Part shown: positions 1-7,128 of the stretch, piece after piece
How positions within the stretch are numbered: the stretch's first letter is position 1
Layout of the letters: the number at the start of each line of letters is the position of its first letter
NCBI GenBank assembly: GCA_013812065.1
Contig: JACCUC010000089.1
Span: 1-15,021, forward strand
DNA from: Thermoleophilaceae bacterium
Lineage (GTDB): Bacteria > Actinomycetota > Thermoleophilia > Solirubrobacterales > Thermoleophilaceae
Direction of reading: 5' to 3'
DNA: 15,021 bases
Made by a program: the position numbers and the translations under genes
Notes under the pieces: model-generated
Seen by the model: only the letters and a program-made list of their open reading frames with translations
Told to the model about the DNA's origin: nothing
The model's database searches: none

Positions 1-886
1 CGACCGCGACCCTGGCCACGCCGAGCGAGTGGCGGTAGGTCCACGGCGACTTGGCGTCGACGACCTGCGCGAAAGCCTCGCTGACTCGGTCGAGGGTCTC
101 CTCGTCGGCCTCGAGGACACGGTCTTCGGGCTCCATGGTCGCCACCCGCAATTGCAGCTCGTCGCCCTCGAGCGTAAGGTCGGCCCAGAAATCCTCGTCG
201 TGCTCGACGGCCTCGAAGGCATCGACCAGCGCGGGGTCGAACCAGGTCCCCGAGCGGGCCCGAGCCATCTCGCAGGCGATCTCCCGCCCCGCTACCGAGT
301 ACACCTCGACGGTCTGGGCGAGGCCGAGGATGCGACCGAGCAGCGAGTTCTCGCCGCCGGTGAGGCCGGCCGGGTAGCCAGCGCCGTCCCAGTGCTCGTC
401 GAGGCCGCGGATGGCCTCGGCGGTCGCCAAGGGGAAGCCGAGCGAGCGGGCGATGCCGGCGCCGCGCTCGCAGCGCAGCTGGGTGAGCTCCCGCGTGCCC
501 TCGGCGCCCGAGCGCGAGACCGCCACCATCTGGCGGGCACGCTCGAGCAGCGAGCCGTTCGGACGCGCGCTGCGCAGGACGTGTCCTAGCGAGTCGCGCG
601 TACGGGGCCAGTGGGTCGTCTTGCGGTCGCGCTTGACCTCTTGGTCGTGGGCGGCGAAGAGTGCGCTGACCTTGGCCGCGTTGCTCGAGCACCCCGCGTC
701 CTTGAGAAGCAGCGCGTAGAAGAGATCCGAGCGCTCGTCGAGCCCGAGCGCGAGCTCCTCGGCGATCCGCATGCCGACCAGACAGGTCCGCGCCGAGTGG
801 CCGATCGGCTGGCCCTCGGTGAGGTCGAGCGCCGCCGAGAGCGCGGACAGGACCTCGGACAGCCTGATGTCGGTCGAGAGGAGCAT
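1..886 (-). CDS. HD-GYP domain protein, 3' end outside window (partial)
   Basis: Reading the minus strand from 886 gives an open frame of about 295 codons that runs off the left edge. The N-terminal half is a diverged HD module: an early His in IGHSARTC (near residue 30), KDAGC near residue 60 in place of HDxGK, and a GYP-type motif EHWDGAGYPAGLTGGE near residue 163. A second HD module begins at the edge with SPWTYRHSLGVARVAV. HD-GYP proteins of known function are cyclic-di-GMP phosphodiesterases; the altered first module suggests that half may be inactive, which is inference. ATG 886 is chosen because homology-like sequence (LSEVLSALSAALDLTEGQP) begins right after it. The frame stays open upstream, with TTG and GTG options near 959 and 979, but that stretch is Arg/Lys-rich and unconvincing. 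The gene is divergent from the YihY/PhoX operon across about 180 bp. The family call is firm; the start and the enzymatic activity are less certain. Confidence 0.85.
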   Translation of the reverse strand, partial: MLLSTDIRLSEVLSALSAALDLTEGQPIGHSARTCLVGMRIAEELALGLDERSDLFYALLLKDAGCSSNAAKVSALFAAHDQEVKRDRKTTHWPRTRDSLGHVLRSARPNGSLLERARQMVAVSRSGAEGTRELTQLRCERGAGIARSLGFPLATAEAIRGLDEHWDGAGYPAGLTGGENSLLGRILGLAQTVEVYSVAGREIACEMARARSGTWFDPALVDAFEAVEHDEDFWADLTLEGDELQLRVATMEPEDRVLEADEETLDRVSEAFAQVVDAKSPWTYRHSLGVARVAV

Positions 887-1010
887 GCGGGAGGGCGGCC
901 CGAACCGCTTGCGGCGCTTATCGTCACGGCGGCCGGGGCGCTTGAGTGGTCTACGCGCCAAGACGTGGCGTCGGTCCACTCCTCCGCCCCGTTCGCCCCA
1001 CCCCCGCGCT

Positions 1011-1020
1011 CTGCTATCAG
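1011..1020 (+). promoter_or_regulatory. Possible extended -10 element for the YihY/PhoX operon
   Basis: TGCTATCAG matches an extended -10 pattern (TGn followed by TATCAG) and would start a transcript about 40 nt before the leader ATG at 1066. No good -35 hexamer lies at the usual distance, so this is a weak candidate. The same divergent region holds a short inverted repeat at 956-970 (CGCCA, 5 nt, TGGCG). Confidence 0.25.
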
Positions 1021-1065
1021 TCGGCGACGGTGGCTGGCGTGCGGTCGACGAGACGGAGGGGACTT

Positions 1066-1101
1066 ATGGCGGCCGGCGCCGAGGCGGGGGCCTTCGGGTG
1101 A
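1066..1101 (+). CDS. Short leader ORF coupled to YihY-family gene
   Basis: An 11-codon ORF (MAAGAEAGAFG) starts at ATG 1066, five bases after a strong Shine-Dalgarno stretch, GGAGGGG (1055-1061). Its TGA (1099-1101) overlaps the GTG start of the YihY-family gene in a GTGA arrangement. The downstream GTG has only a poor ribosome site of its own, so ribosomes terminating here could re-initiate on the membrane-protein gene. The alternative is that one base was lost or gained and this ATG is the true start of the YihY-family protein. The peptide resembles nothing I recognise. Confidence 0.35.
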   Translation: MAAGAEAGAFG

Positions 1102-2075
1102 CCTCGCCGACCCCTGCCACCGATCCGCCGCCATCCGCGGGCGTGCGCTCCCCGCGCTCCCGCGCCGGCCGGCTGATCGATCGAGTGCTGCTCACCAGCT
1201 GGCGCTCGATCGTCGAGTTCGTCGATGACCGAGCGCATCGTCCGGCCGCCGAGATCGCCTTCTTCGCCGCCCTGTCCTCGATCCCGCTCGCGCTGCTGCT
1301 CGTCGGGTCGTTCGGAGTGGTGATCGAGAATGCCGACGTGCGCGGCCGTGTGATCGACACGGCGTTCGAGTACATCCCGCTCGCCAACGATTCCGACCGG
1401 GCCCTGCTCGAGCGCACGATCGCCGAGTCGCTCGCGGGCGCCGGGCGCCTCGGGGTCGTTTCGGTGTTGCTCTTGGTCGCCGCCGCCACCGGCATCATGA
1501 GCGCCCTGCGCAAGGCCATCAACACGGCCTGGGACATCGAGGCGAGCCCTCCGCTCGTGCGCCGCAAGCTCTTCGACCTCGCGCTCGTGGTCGGCGGGAC
1601 GGGCGTGCTCGCGGTCTCGCTGTCGGTCACGGTCCCGCGTCGGGCGGCGGCGCTCGCCGACCGTGACGAGGCGGGCTTCACACTCGCCGCCACCCTGCTC
1701 GACGCCCTCGGCGACGTGATCGCCTTCGCCTTGACGGCGCTCGTCATCCTCTTCCTCTACCGAGTCCTGCCGGTCGAGCGGCCGAAGGTGCGCGAGATCT
1801 GGCCGGGAGCGCTCGTGGCCGCGGCGCTGCTCGTCGTGGTCAAGGGCGCGCTCGAGCTCTACTTCGAGCATCTCGCCGACTTCGGCGCACTGTACGGCTC
1901 GCTCGGCGCGCTCATGGCCATGCTCCTGTTCTTCTTCGGCGCTGCGAACGTGCTCGTCTTCGGGGCCGAGTTCGCCTCGGAGTGGTCGCGACTGCCCTCC
2001 GACGAGGAGTGCGGGCGGATCGTGGCTCGCGCGCGCGGCCGCGCGCGCGGAGTCGTGCGACGGCGGAGGACGTGA
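1098..2075 (+). CDS. YihY/virulence factor BrkB family inner membrane protein
   Basis: The 325-residue product is an integral membrane protein of the YihY/BrkB family, once misnamed ribonuclease BN; its cellular role is not established. Family features include an N-terminal segment HRPAAEIAFFAALSSIPLAL, the central GIMSALRKAINTAWDIE, and C-terminal segments YRVLPVERPKVREIWPGA and LYGSLGALMAMLLFFF, with about six hydrophobic helices overall. The open frame extends back to 771, but that part is Arg/Pro/Ser-rich and not family-like. GTG 1098 is preferred because it gives a normal family length and overlaps the stop of a short leader ORF that has a strong ribosome site. The last bases (GTGA) overlap the start of the PhoX-like gene, so the two are probably translated together. 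The C-terminal tail is Arg-rich and probably cytoplasmic. Confidence 0.85.
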   Translation: MTSPTPATDPPPSAGVRSPRSRAGRLIDRVLLTSWRSIVEFVDDRAHRPAAEIAFFAALSSIPLALLLVGSFGVVIENADVRGRVIDTAFEYIPLANDSDRALLERTIAESLAGAGRLGVVSVLLLVAAATGIMSALRKAINTAWDIEASPPLVRRKLFDLALVVGGTGVLAVSLSVTVPRRAAALADRDEAGFTLAATLLDALGDVIAFALTALVILFLYRVLPVERPKVREIWPGALVAAALLVVVKGALELYFEHLADFGALYGSLGALMAMLLFFFGAANVLVFGAEFASEWSRLPSDEECGRIVARARGRARGVVRRRRT

Positions 2076-3568
2076 GCGACGGGCGGGCGAGCGTAGGCGG
2101 ACCGGCGCGGTACTCGCGCCGGCACGTGCTAGGCCGTGGCGCCCGCGTAGCCGGCGCGGGGGTTCTCGGGCCCTCACTGCTTGCCGGCTGCGCCGGTCGG
2201 CACGAGCCTCCCCGCCGCCGCCGCCGGACCGGCTACGGCCCGCTCGTCCCCGATCGACACGGGCTGCTCGATCTCCCGCGCGGCTTCAGCTACCGGATCC
2301 TCTCGGAGGCCGGCGACCGCCTGCCCGGCGGCGGCCGGGTGCCCGGCAAGCACGACGGCATGGCCGCCTTCGCGAGCGGCGGGCGCGCCACGATCCTCGT
2401 GCGCAACCACGAGCTCGAGGGCTCTGTAGGCGAGGGCTCGGCCGTCGAGGGCCGCCGACCGTACGACCGCGGGGAGCCCGGCGGGACGACGGCGATCGTC
2501 GTCGGCCCCGACCGGCGCACGCTCGGCGAGTCGGTGACCTCATCGGGCACGCGCGTCAACTGCGCCGGCGGCCGGACGCCGTGGGGCACGTGGCTCACCT
2601 GCGAGGAGGACCGCTCAGACGACCACGGCTACGTGTTCGAGGTCGAGCCGGGCGAGAACGAGGGAGCCCTCAGCCGCGAGCCGATCCGTGCGATGGGCTC
2701 CTTCTCGCACGAGGCGGTCGCGATCGACCCGCGAACGGGGATCGTCTACCTGACCGAGGACGCGGCGCGCGGGGGGGTGATTCGCGGCGGAGAGCAGGGC
2801 CGGCGGGTCGAAAGCTTCCTGTACCGGTTCGTGCCCGCCGACCGCGGCCGCCGGCCCGGGGCGCTGGGGCGGGGTGGCCGCCTCCAGGCGCTCTTACTCG
2901 AGCAGCGCGCGGCCGCGCGAGCCGACGGTCTCACGCAAGGGCGAGAGGTCGAGGTGGCGTGGAGGGACGTCGATCCCGAGGACGCCCACGACAGCGCCCT
3001 CAACCGGGGCGCGGTCCGGTTCAACCGCCTCGAAGGCGCGGACTTCGCCGGCGGCGCGCTTTGGTTCTCGGACACGGCCGGCGGCATGCGCGGGCAGGGT
3101 CAGATGTTCCGCTACCGCCCCGGGCCGAACACGCTCGAGCTCTTCCTCGAGAGCCGGGAGCCGGGTCGGATGAGGGCGCCCGACAACGTGGTCGTCGCTC
3201 CGTGGGGGGACGTGTGGTTCGCCGAGGACTGGGGCGACGGACGCAATCGTGTGGTCGGTATCACCCCGGCGGGAAGGACCTACGCGTTCGCGAGCTACCG
3301 CGGGGGCGAGTCCGAGCTCGCGGGGCCGTGCTTTGCGCCCGACGGGCGAACCTTCTTCGTGAACGTGTACGAGCCGGGAATGACGATCGCGGTGTGGGGT
3401 CCTTTCGACCCGGGCGGCGCGGCGGGCCGAGCGCGGATGGCTCGGGCGGCGCCGCCGCGTGAGCTCGGACCGCTCGTTTCTGGGGACCTTCGGGAGGCGG
3501 CTGCGCGCCGGGGAATCGGGACGTTCGAGGCGGCGGCGTACGAGCGGCTCGGCGTGCCGCTCGGTTGA
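2072..3568 (+). CDS. PhoX-like (DUF839) phosphatase-family protein, Tat lipoprotein
   Basis: The 498-residue product belongs to the PhoX/DUF839 family, whose characterised members are Ca/Fe-dependent alkaline phosphatases. Family signatures are VNCAGGRTPWGTWLTCEED, GSFSHEAVAIDPRTGIVYL, RMRAPDNVVVAPWGDVWFAE and a C-terminal ELAGPCFAPDGRTFFVNVY. The N-terminus carries a twin-arginine signal (YSRRHVLG, residues 14-21), a hydrophobic stretch, and a lipobox LLAGC with Cys near residue 40. This suggests folded export and lipid anchoring outside the membrane. GTG 2072 is chosen because it places the Tat motif about 15 residues in and overlaps the preceding stop (GTGA); GGAGGA at 2065-2070 is rather close to it. 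Many actinobacterial DUF839 proteins are annotated only as phosphatase-like, so the exact substrate is unknown. The gene is convergent with the SDR gene downstream. Confidence 0.88.
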   Translation: MSDGRASVGGPARYSRRHVLGRGARVAGAGVLGPSLLAGCAGRHEPPRRRRRTGYGPLVPDRHGLLDLPRGFSYRILSEAGDRLPGGGRVPGKHDGMAAFASGGRATILVRNHELEGSVGEGSAVEGRRPYDRGEPGGTTAIVVGPDRRTLGESVTSSGTRVNCAGGRTPWGTWLTCEEDRSDDHGYVFEVEPGENEGALSREPIRAMGSFSHEAVAIDPRTGIVYLTEDAARGGVIRGGEQGRRVESFLYRFVPADRGRRPGALGRGGRLQALLLEQRAAARADGLTQGREVEVAWRDVDPEDAHDSALNRGAVRFNRLEGADFAGGALWFSDTAGGMRGQGQMFRYRPGPNTLELFLESREPGRMRAPDNVVVAPWGDVWFAEDWGDGRNRVVGITPAGRTYAFASYRGGESELAGPCFAPDGRTFFVNVYEPGMTIAVWGPFDPGGAAGRARMARAAPPRELGPLVSGDLREAAARRGIGTFEAAAYERLGVPLG

Positions 3569-3570
3569 GC

Positions 3571-3602
3571 GAGCCGGCGGCGGCGGCGGCGGGGACCGGC
3601 TC
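3571..3602. terminator. Possible bidirectional hairpin between convergent genes
   Basis: GAGCCGG (3571-3577) pairs with CCGGCTC (3596-3602) around an 18-nt loop made mostly of CGG triplets. It lies between the stops of the convergent PhoX-like and SDR genes, where a shared terminator is expected. The loop is long and there is no T tract, so support is weak. Confidence 0.3.
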
Positions 3603-3621
3603 TCTACGGCTGCCTCGTCCG

Positions 3622-4728
3622 TCAGAGCCCGGCGACGAACTTGCGGCCGGTCACGACCTGAGCGGCACGCAGTCCGGTGAACAGGCGCAGGCTGTGCGCC
3701 ACGCCGAGCGCCGAGGACAACGTGGATAGACGCGAGCTGTCCTCCCCCTCGAACAGCCCGGCCCGTATCAGCTCCAGGTACCACTCGACCGTCGCGGCGA
3801 GCGTCTCGTCGAAGGGCCGCGCCGAGAAGCCGAGCTCGCGCTCGGCTTTCGCCGAGCTGAAGCGCCAGTCCTGGGCCATGAGCTCGTAGCCCTGCGCCGA
3901 GACCAGCCCGGGGAGTGCCAGGGTCTCGCGCACCCGCGCGGCCACCGCAACCTCACCGGGGAGGACGAACACCGGGTGATGGATGTCCGAGAGCTCTCCG
4001 AGCCGGTCTATGAAGTCCGGCCACCTCAGGTTCTCGCCGCCGAGGATGTAGCGCTGGCCCGGACGCCCGCGCTCGGCGGCGAGGAGGTGACCCGCGGCGA
4101 CGTCCGACACGTCGACGAAGTTCATCGGCGCGTCGATTACCGCGGGAAGACGACGGCGAAGGTAGTTACCGACCGTCTGCGTCGAGTTCTCGCCCGGCTG
4201 CGAGCGGTCGACCGGAACGCCGAGGACGTAGCCCGGGTTGACGACGACGACCTCGATGCCCAGTCGCTCACCCGCCTCGAGCGCCTCCCGCTCGCCCTGA
4301 CGCTTCGAGTCCGGGTACAGCAGCCCCAGCCAGTTCTCGGGGTACTCGGTGGTCTCGTCGGCGGGGCCGTTCGACGCGGTGCCGATGGCCGAGATAGTCG
4401 ACGTGATTACGACGCGCCCCACGCCCTCGGCCGCCGCGGCCTCGACGGCGATGCGCGGGGCGCGGGCGTTCATGCCCCACACGAGCTCCGCCGGGCTCGA
4501 GCCGACGTAGCCCGCGGTGTGGAAGAGCACGTCCGAACCCCGCAGAGCCTTGCGCATGGCGGTGAAGTCGAGCGCATCGGCCCTCGACCGCTTGAACTCG
4601 ATGCCGCGGAGCACGTCGAGCTTGTTCGGGTCGCGGTAGACGACCCGTACCTCGTCACCGCGCTCGTCCAGAAGCCGCGCGACATGGGCGCCGAGGAAGC
4701 CGGTCGCACCGGTGATGGTCGCCTTCAC
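3622..4728 (-). CDS. NAD(P)-dependent epimerase/dehydratase, extended SDR (DFR-like)
   Basis: The 368-residue product has an N-terminal Rossmann nucleotide-binding motif (TGATGFLG, residues 6-13), the SDR serine region TSTISAIG (from about residue 109) and the catalytic YPDSK (Tyr138, Lys142). Overall it resembles the dihydroflavonol-4-reductase/HpnA-like branch of extended short-chain dehydrogenases: NFVDVSDVAAGHLLAAERG and RYILGGENL are typical of that branch. The substrate cannot be told from sequence. The start is a GTG with GGAG about six bases upstream. About 40 residues follow the usual SDR end (after WYLELIRAGLF); this tail was not recognised. In the inferred ancestral arrangement this gene would lie just downstream of the transporter gene on the same strand. 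A minus-strand frame through the intergenic region ends in a TGA that overlaps this GTG (stop 4725-4727). Confidence 0.88.
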   Translation of the reverse strand: MKATITGATGFLGAHVARLLDERGDEVRVVYRDPNKLDVLRGIEFKRSRADALDFTAMRKALRGSDVLFHTAGYVGSSPAELVWGMNARAPRIAVEAAAAEGVGRVVITSTISAIGTASNGPADETTEYPENWLGLLYPDSKRQGEREALEAGERLGIEVVVVNPGYVLGVPVDRSQPGENSTQTVGNYLRRRLPAVIDAPMNFVDVSDVAAGHLLAAERGRPGQRYILGGENLRWPDFIDRLGELSDIHHPVFVLPGEVAVAARVRETLALPGLVSAQGYELMAQDWRFSSAKAERELGFSARPFDETLAATVEWYLELIRAGLFEGEDSSRLSTLSSALGVAHSLRLFTGLRAAQVVTGRKFVAGL

Positions 4729-4871
4729 CTGACTCTCCCTCCCGAGCTCCGGCTCCCTGCCGGTCGCTCTCCTCGCTGATCGCCGCTCTCACACCCGCCG
4801 GCGACAGGCACGCTACCGCGTCTTCGTTCCGGGGCGCGGATCGCCGGCCGGCGACCCGTGGCGGAGGCGGC

Positions 4872-5885
4872 GTGCTTCGTCTCCTGCTGCTCGTCGCGCG
4901 CCTCGTGCAGGGCTTCTCGACCGGTGGGGAGTACGGCGGCGCGATGACCTTCGTCGCCGAGCACGCGCCCGACAAGGAGCGCGGGTTTCGCGCGAGCTGG
5001 CTCGAGTTCGGGACGCTCGCCGGATTCGTGATGGGTTCCGGCCTCGTCACCGCGCTCACCGTCCTGCTCCCTCCGCCCGACCTGTTGAGCTGGGGCTGGC
5101 GGATCCCCTTCCTGGTCGGGGGGCCGCTCGGGCTGATCGGGCTCTACCTGCGGTTCAAGCTGGGCGAGACCCCGGCCTTCGAGCAGAGCGACGACTCCGG
5201 CGAGGAGGGGGAGGGTGGCCGTGGCATCAAGGCGCAGCTGCGGGAGACGGTCGTCGGACAGGCGCGGCCTCTGCTCGTCTGTGCCGGGCTGGTCGTCGTC
5301 TTCAACGTCACCGACTACATGCTGCTGGCCTACATGCCGACCTATCTGACCGAGAACCTCGCGTTCGACATGACCACCGGCCTGCTGCTCGTGATGCTCG
5401 TGATGGTGGTGATGATGGGCCTCACCCTGCTGGTCGGGCGCCTGTCCGACCGCATCGGGCGGCGGCGGATCGTCCTGACCGGATGCATCGGCTTCCTCGT
5501 CTTGTCGCTCCCGTGCTTCCTTCTCATCCAGCAGCGAACGACCGGAGCGATCTTCGCCGGCCTTCTTGCGCTCGCCCTCGTGCTCGTCTGCTTCACGGGC
5601 ACGATGCCTGCGGCCCTACCGGCACTCTTCCCGACCCGCGTGCGCTACGGCGCGCTCTCGATCGGGTTCAACGTCTCGGTCGCCCTCTTCGGCGGCACGA
5701 CGCCCCTCATCGTCGCCGCGCTCATCACGACAACGGGGAATACCCTGATGCCCGCGGTGTACCTCATGTTCGCCGCGGCGGTCGGGGCCGTCGCCGCCTA
5801 CTTCATGCGGGAGACCGCCGGACGCTCGCTGAAGGGGTCCGCCCCTACCGTGGCGAGCGACGCGCCGACGCCAAAGGTCGCGTAG
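4872..5885 (+). pseudogene. C-terminal part of MHS-family (ProP-like) MFS transporter, inverted relative to its N-terminal part
   Basis: This frame encodes roughly the last three quarters of a metabolite:H+ symporter (MHS, ProP/KgtP-like) MFS protein. It opens inside what is normally helix 4 (RLLLLVARLVQGFSTGGEYG), continues through SWGWRIPFLVGGPLGLIGLY, has the loop 8-9 motif GRLSDRIGRRRIV, and ends with ETAGRSLKGS. The first three helices and the loop 2-3 motif are missing; exactly these are encoded on the opposite strand at 5798-6265. GTG 4872 has GGAGG four bases upstream, apparently by chance, so a truncated product could be made, but a transporter lacking helices 1-3 should not function. 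The frame is open further upstream, but the residues there are not transporter-like. The last 10 or so codons (from about 5845) are the antisense of the N-terminal fragment and are not native. It is the only plus-strand reading frame in a minus-strand run. Confidence 0.85.
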
Positions 5886-6265
5886 CTCGGAAGGAGGCCG
5901 ATGGCGAAGCTCCCCGCGGCCATCAGGATCATCGTCGCGGCGAGGACCTTCTGGCGGCCGATCCGATCTCCCAGCGAGCCGAAGACCACCCCGCCGAGCG
6001 GGCGCACGGCCAGGGCCGCCGCGAAGGTACCGAAGGTCGCCAGGACCTGTGAAGAAGGATCACCGGGAAAGAAGACTGCGCCCAGCGTCACGGCGAGGAA
6101 GCTGAAGATGCTGTAGTCGAACCACTCGACGGCATTCCCCACACCCGCCGCCGCGACCGCCCGCCGAAGCGACCGGGGGTCGACGACGGTGACGCCGTCG
6201 CCCGCCCCCCAGTCAGCGGGTTCTTCGCCGCGCTGCGTCTCGGGCGGGTCTTCGGAGGGGGTCAT
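5798..6265 (-). pseudogene. N-terminal part of MHS-family (ProP-like) MFS transporter, separated from its C-terminal part by an inversion
   Basis: This 155-residue frame begins with a hydrophilic leader, then the diagnostic MHS start (AVEWFDYSIFSFLAVTLG, from about residue 46), helix 2 (ATFGTFAAALAVRPLGGVVF), the loop 2-3 motif GSLGDRIGRQKVL and helix 3 (MAAGSFAIGLLPSYATFGV). Native sequence stops near residue 133 (about 5867). The remaining 22 residues are the antisense of the inverted C-terminal fragment. The native part joined to the 4872-5885 fragment would give about 460 residues, the usual MHS length. The start ATG 6265 has GGAG about six bases upstream, so the native start signals remain intact. 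A 7-bp GC hairpin (6276-6299) lies just upstream. MHS carriers move small zwitterions or dicarboxylates with protons; the substrate here is unknown and the gene as it stands should be non-functional. Confidence 0.85.
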
Positions 6266-6275
6266 ATAACTCCAA

Positions 6276-6299
6276 CCGCCGCTTTCTTTAACGCGGCGG
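6276..6299 (-). promoter_or_regulatory. GC hairpin between ABC permease and transporter N-terminal fragment
   Basis: CCGCCGC (6276-6282) and GCGGCGG (6293-6299) are perfect 7-bp inverted arms around a 10-nt AT-rich loop. It sits about 60 bases after the permease stop and just before the ribosome site of the transporter fragment. It could end the ABC transcript or sit in the 5' leader of the next gene; there is no T tract after it. Confidence 0.3.
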
Positions 6300-6360
6300 G
6301 TGGCCTCTGTCCGGTGACGCCGGATGCCTCCTGCGAGCACCAGCGCACGGCACGCGGGTC

Positions 6361-7128
6361 TCAGGCACGCAGCTTGTAGCCCGTCGCGAACAGCCGGTAG
6401 TTGACCGCGAACAGGGCGAAGGTGGCCAGCGAGAGAAAGGCGAGCGACAGTCCCACGTCCGCCTCGGAGTAGCCGAGGAAGCCATAGCGGACGAGGCCGA
6501 TCATGTAGTAGACCGGGTTGAACTGGGTGATGGTCTCGAACGGCTCGGGCAGCAGGGTTGCCGAGTAGAAGACCCCGCCCAGGAAGATCAGCGGCTGGAG
6601 CACGAAGGTCTGGGCGAAGGAGACGTCGTCGAACTGCTCGGCGCGCACCCCGATGAGCACCCCGAGCTGGGCGAAGAAGAAGCCCACCAGAAACAGCGCC
6701 GGCAGCAGGACGAGCGCGTGCTCGACCGGTATGTCGACGAGCACCGACGCCGCCGAGAAGGTCAGGATCGCCACGATCATCCCCCGCAGGAAGCCACCGA
6801 AGGAGAAGGCGAGGAGCAGCTCGAGCGCCGAGGCCGGCGACGAGAGCTGGTCGTCGATAGCGCGCTGGAAGTTCTGCTGGAGGATCGACGAGGAGTTGTT
6901 CGAGAAGGCGTTGATCGCCCAGGCCATGAGGATCAGCCCCGGGACGATGAAGACGACGTAGTCGATGCCATGCAGCTTGTCGATTCGCGAGCCCAGGGCG
7001 GCGCCGAAGACCGAGATGTAGAGGAAGGTCTCGAGCAGCGGAGCCCCGAGGGTCTGGCGCTTGATCTTGAAGAAGCGGTTGAGCTCGCGCCGCAGCAGGG
7101 AGAAGAAGCGGATCTGCGTGGCGCTCAT
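6361..7128 (-). CDS. ABC-2 type transporter permease (YadH-like)
   Basis: The 255-residue product is the membrane subunit of an ABC-2 exporter. After a short cytoplasmic N-terminus (FFSLLRRELNRFFKIKRQTL) it has a first helix (LGAPLLETFLYISVFGAALG) and about five more hydrophobic segments. The last part carries FLGGVFYSATLLPEPFETIT and FNPVYYMIGLVRYGFLGY, typical of YadH/DrrB-type permeases. ATG 7128 overlaps the ATPase stop in an ATGA, so the two are coupled and make one exporter. The frame can be read back to 7746, but that is antisense-like Arg-rich sequence within the ATPase gene. Family members export lipids, polysaccharides or drugs; nothing nearby fixes the cargo. Confidence 0.9.
   Translation of the reverse strand: MSATQIRFFSLLRRELNRFFKIKRQTLGAPLLETFLYISVFGAALGSRIDKLHGIDYVVFIVPGLILMAWAINAFSNNSSSILQQNFQRAIDDQLSSPASALELLLAFSFGGFLRGMIVAILTFSAASVLVDIPVEHALVLLPALFLVGFFFAQLGVLIGVRAEQFDDVSFAQTFVLQPLIFLGGVFYSATLLPEPFETITQFNPVYYMIGLVRYGFLGYSEADVGLSLAFLSLATFALFAVNYRLFATGYKLRA

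Noticed and set aside
771..1097. N-terminal extension of the YihY-family protein
   Set aside because: The 109 extra residues are Arg/Ser/Pro-rich, overlap the divergent HD-GYP start and are not family-like.
1017..2177. 386-codon minus-strand frame
   Set aside because: Antisense to the YihY-family gene, with Arg/Glu/His-rich low-complexity content and no domain.
4856..5855. CCGTGGCG near both breakpoints of the inversion (4856-4863 and 5848-5855)
   Set aside because: The copies are in the same orientation. Recombination that inverts a segment needs inverted copies, and 8 bp is expected by chance in such GC-rich DNA. No longer inverted repeat or recombinase gene was found.
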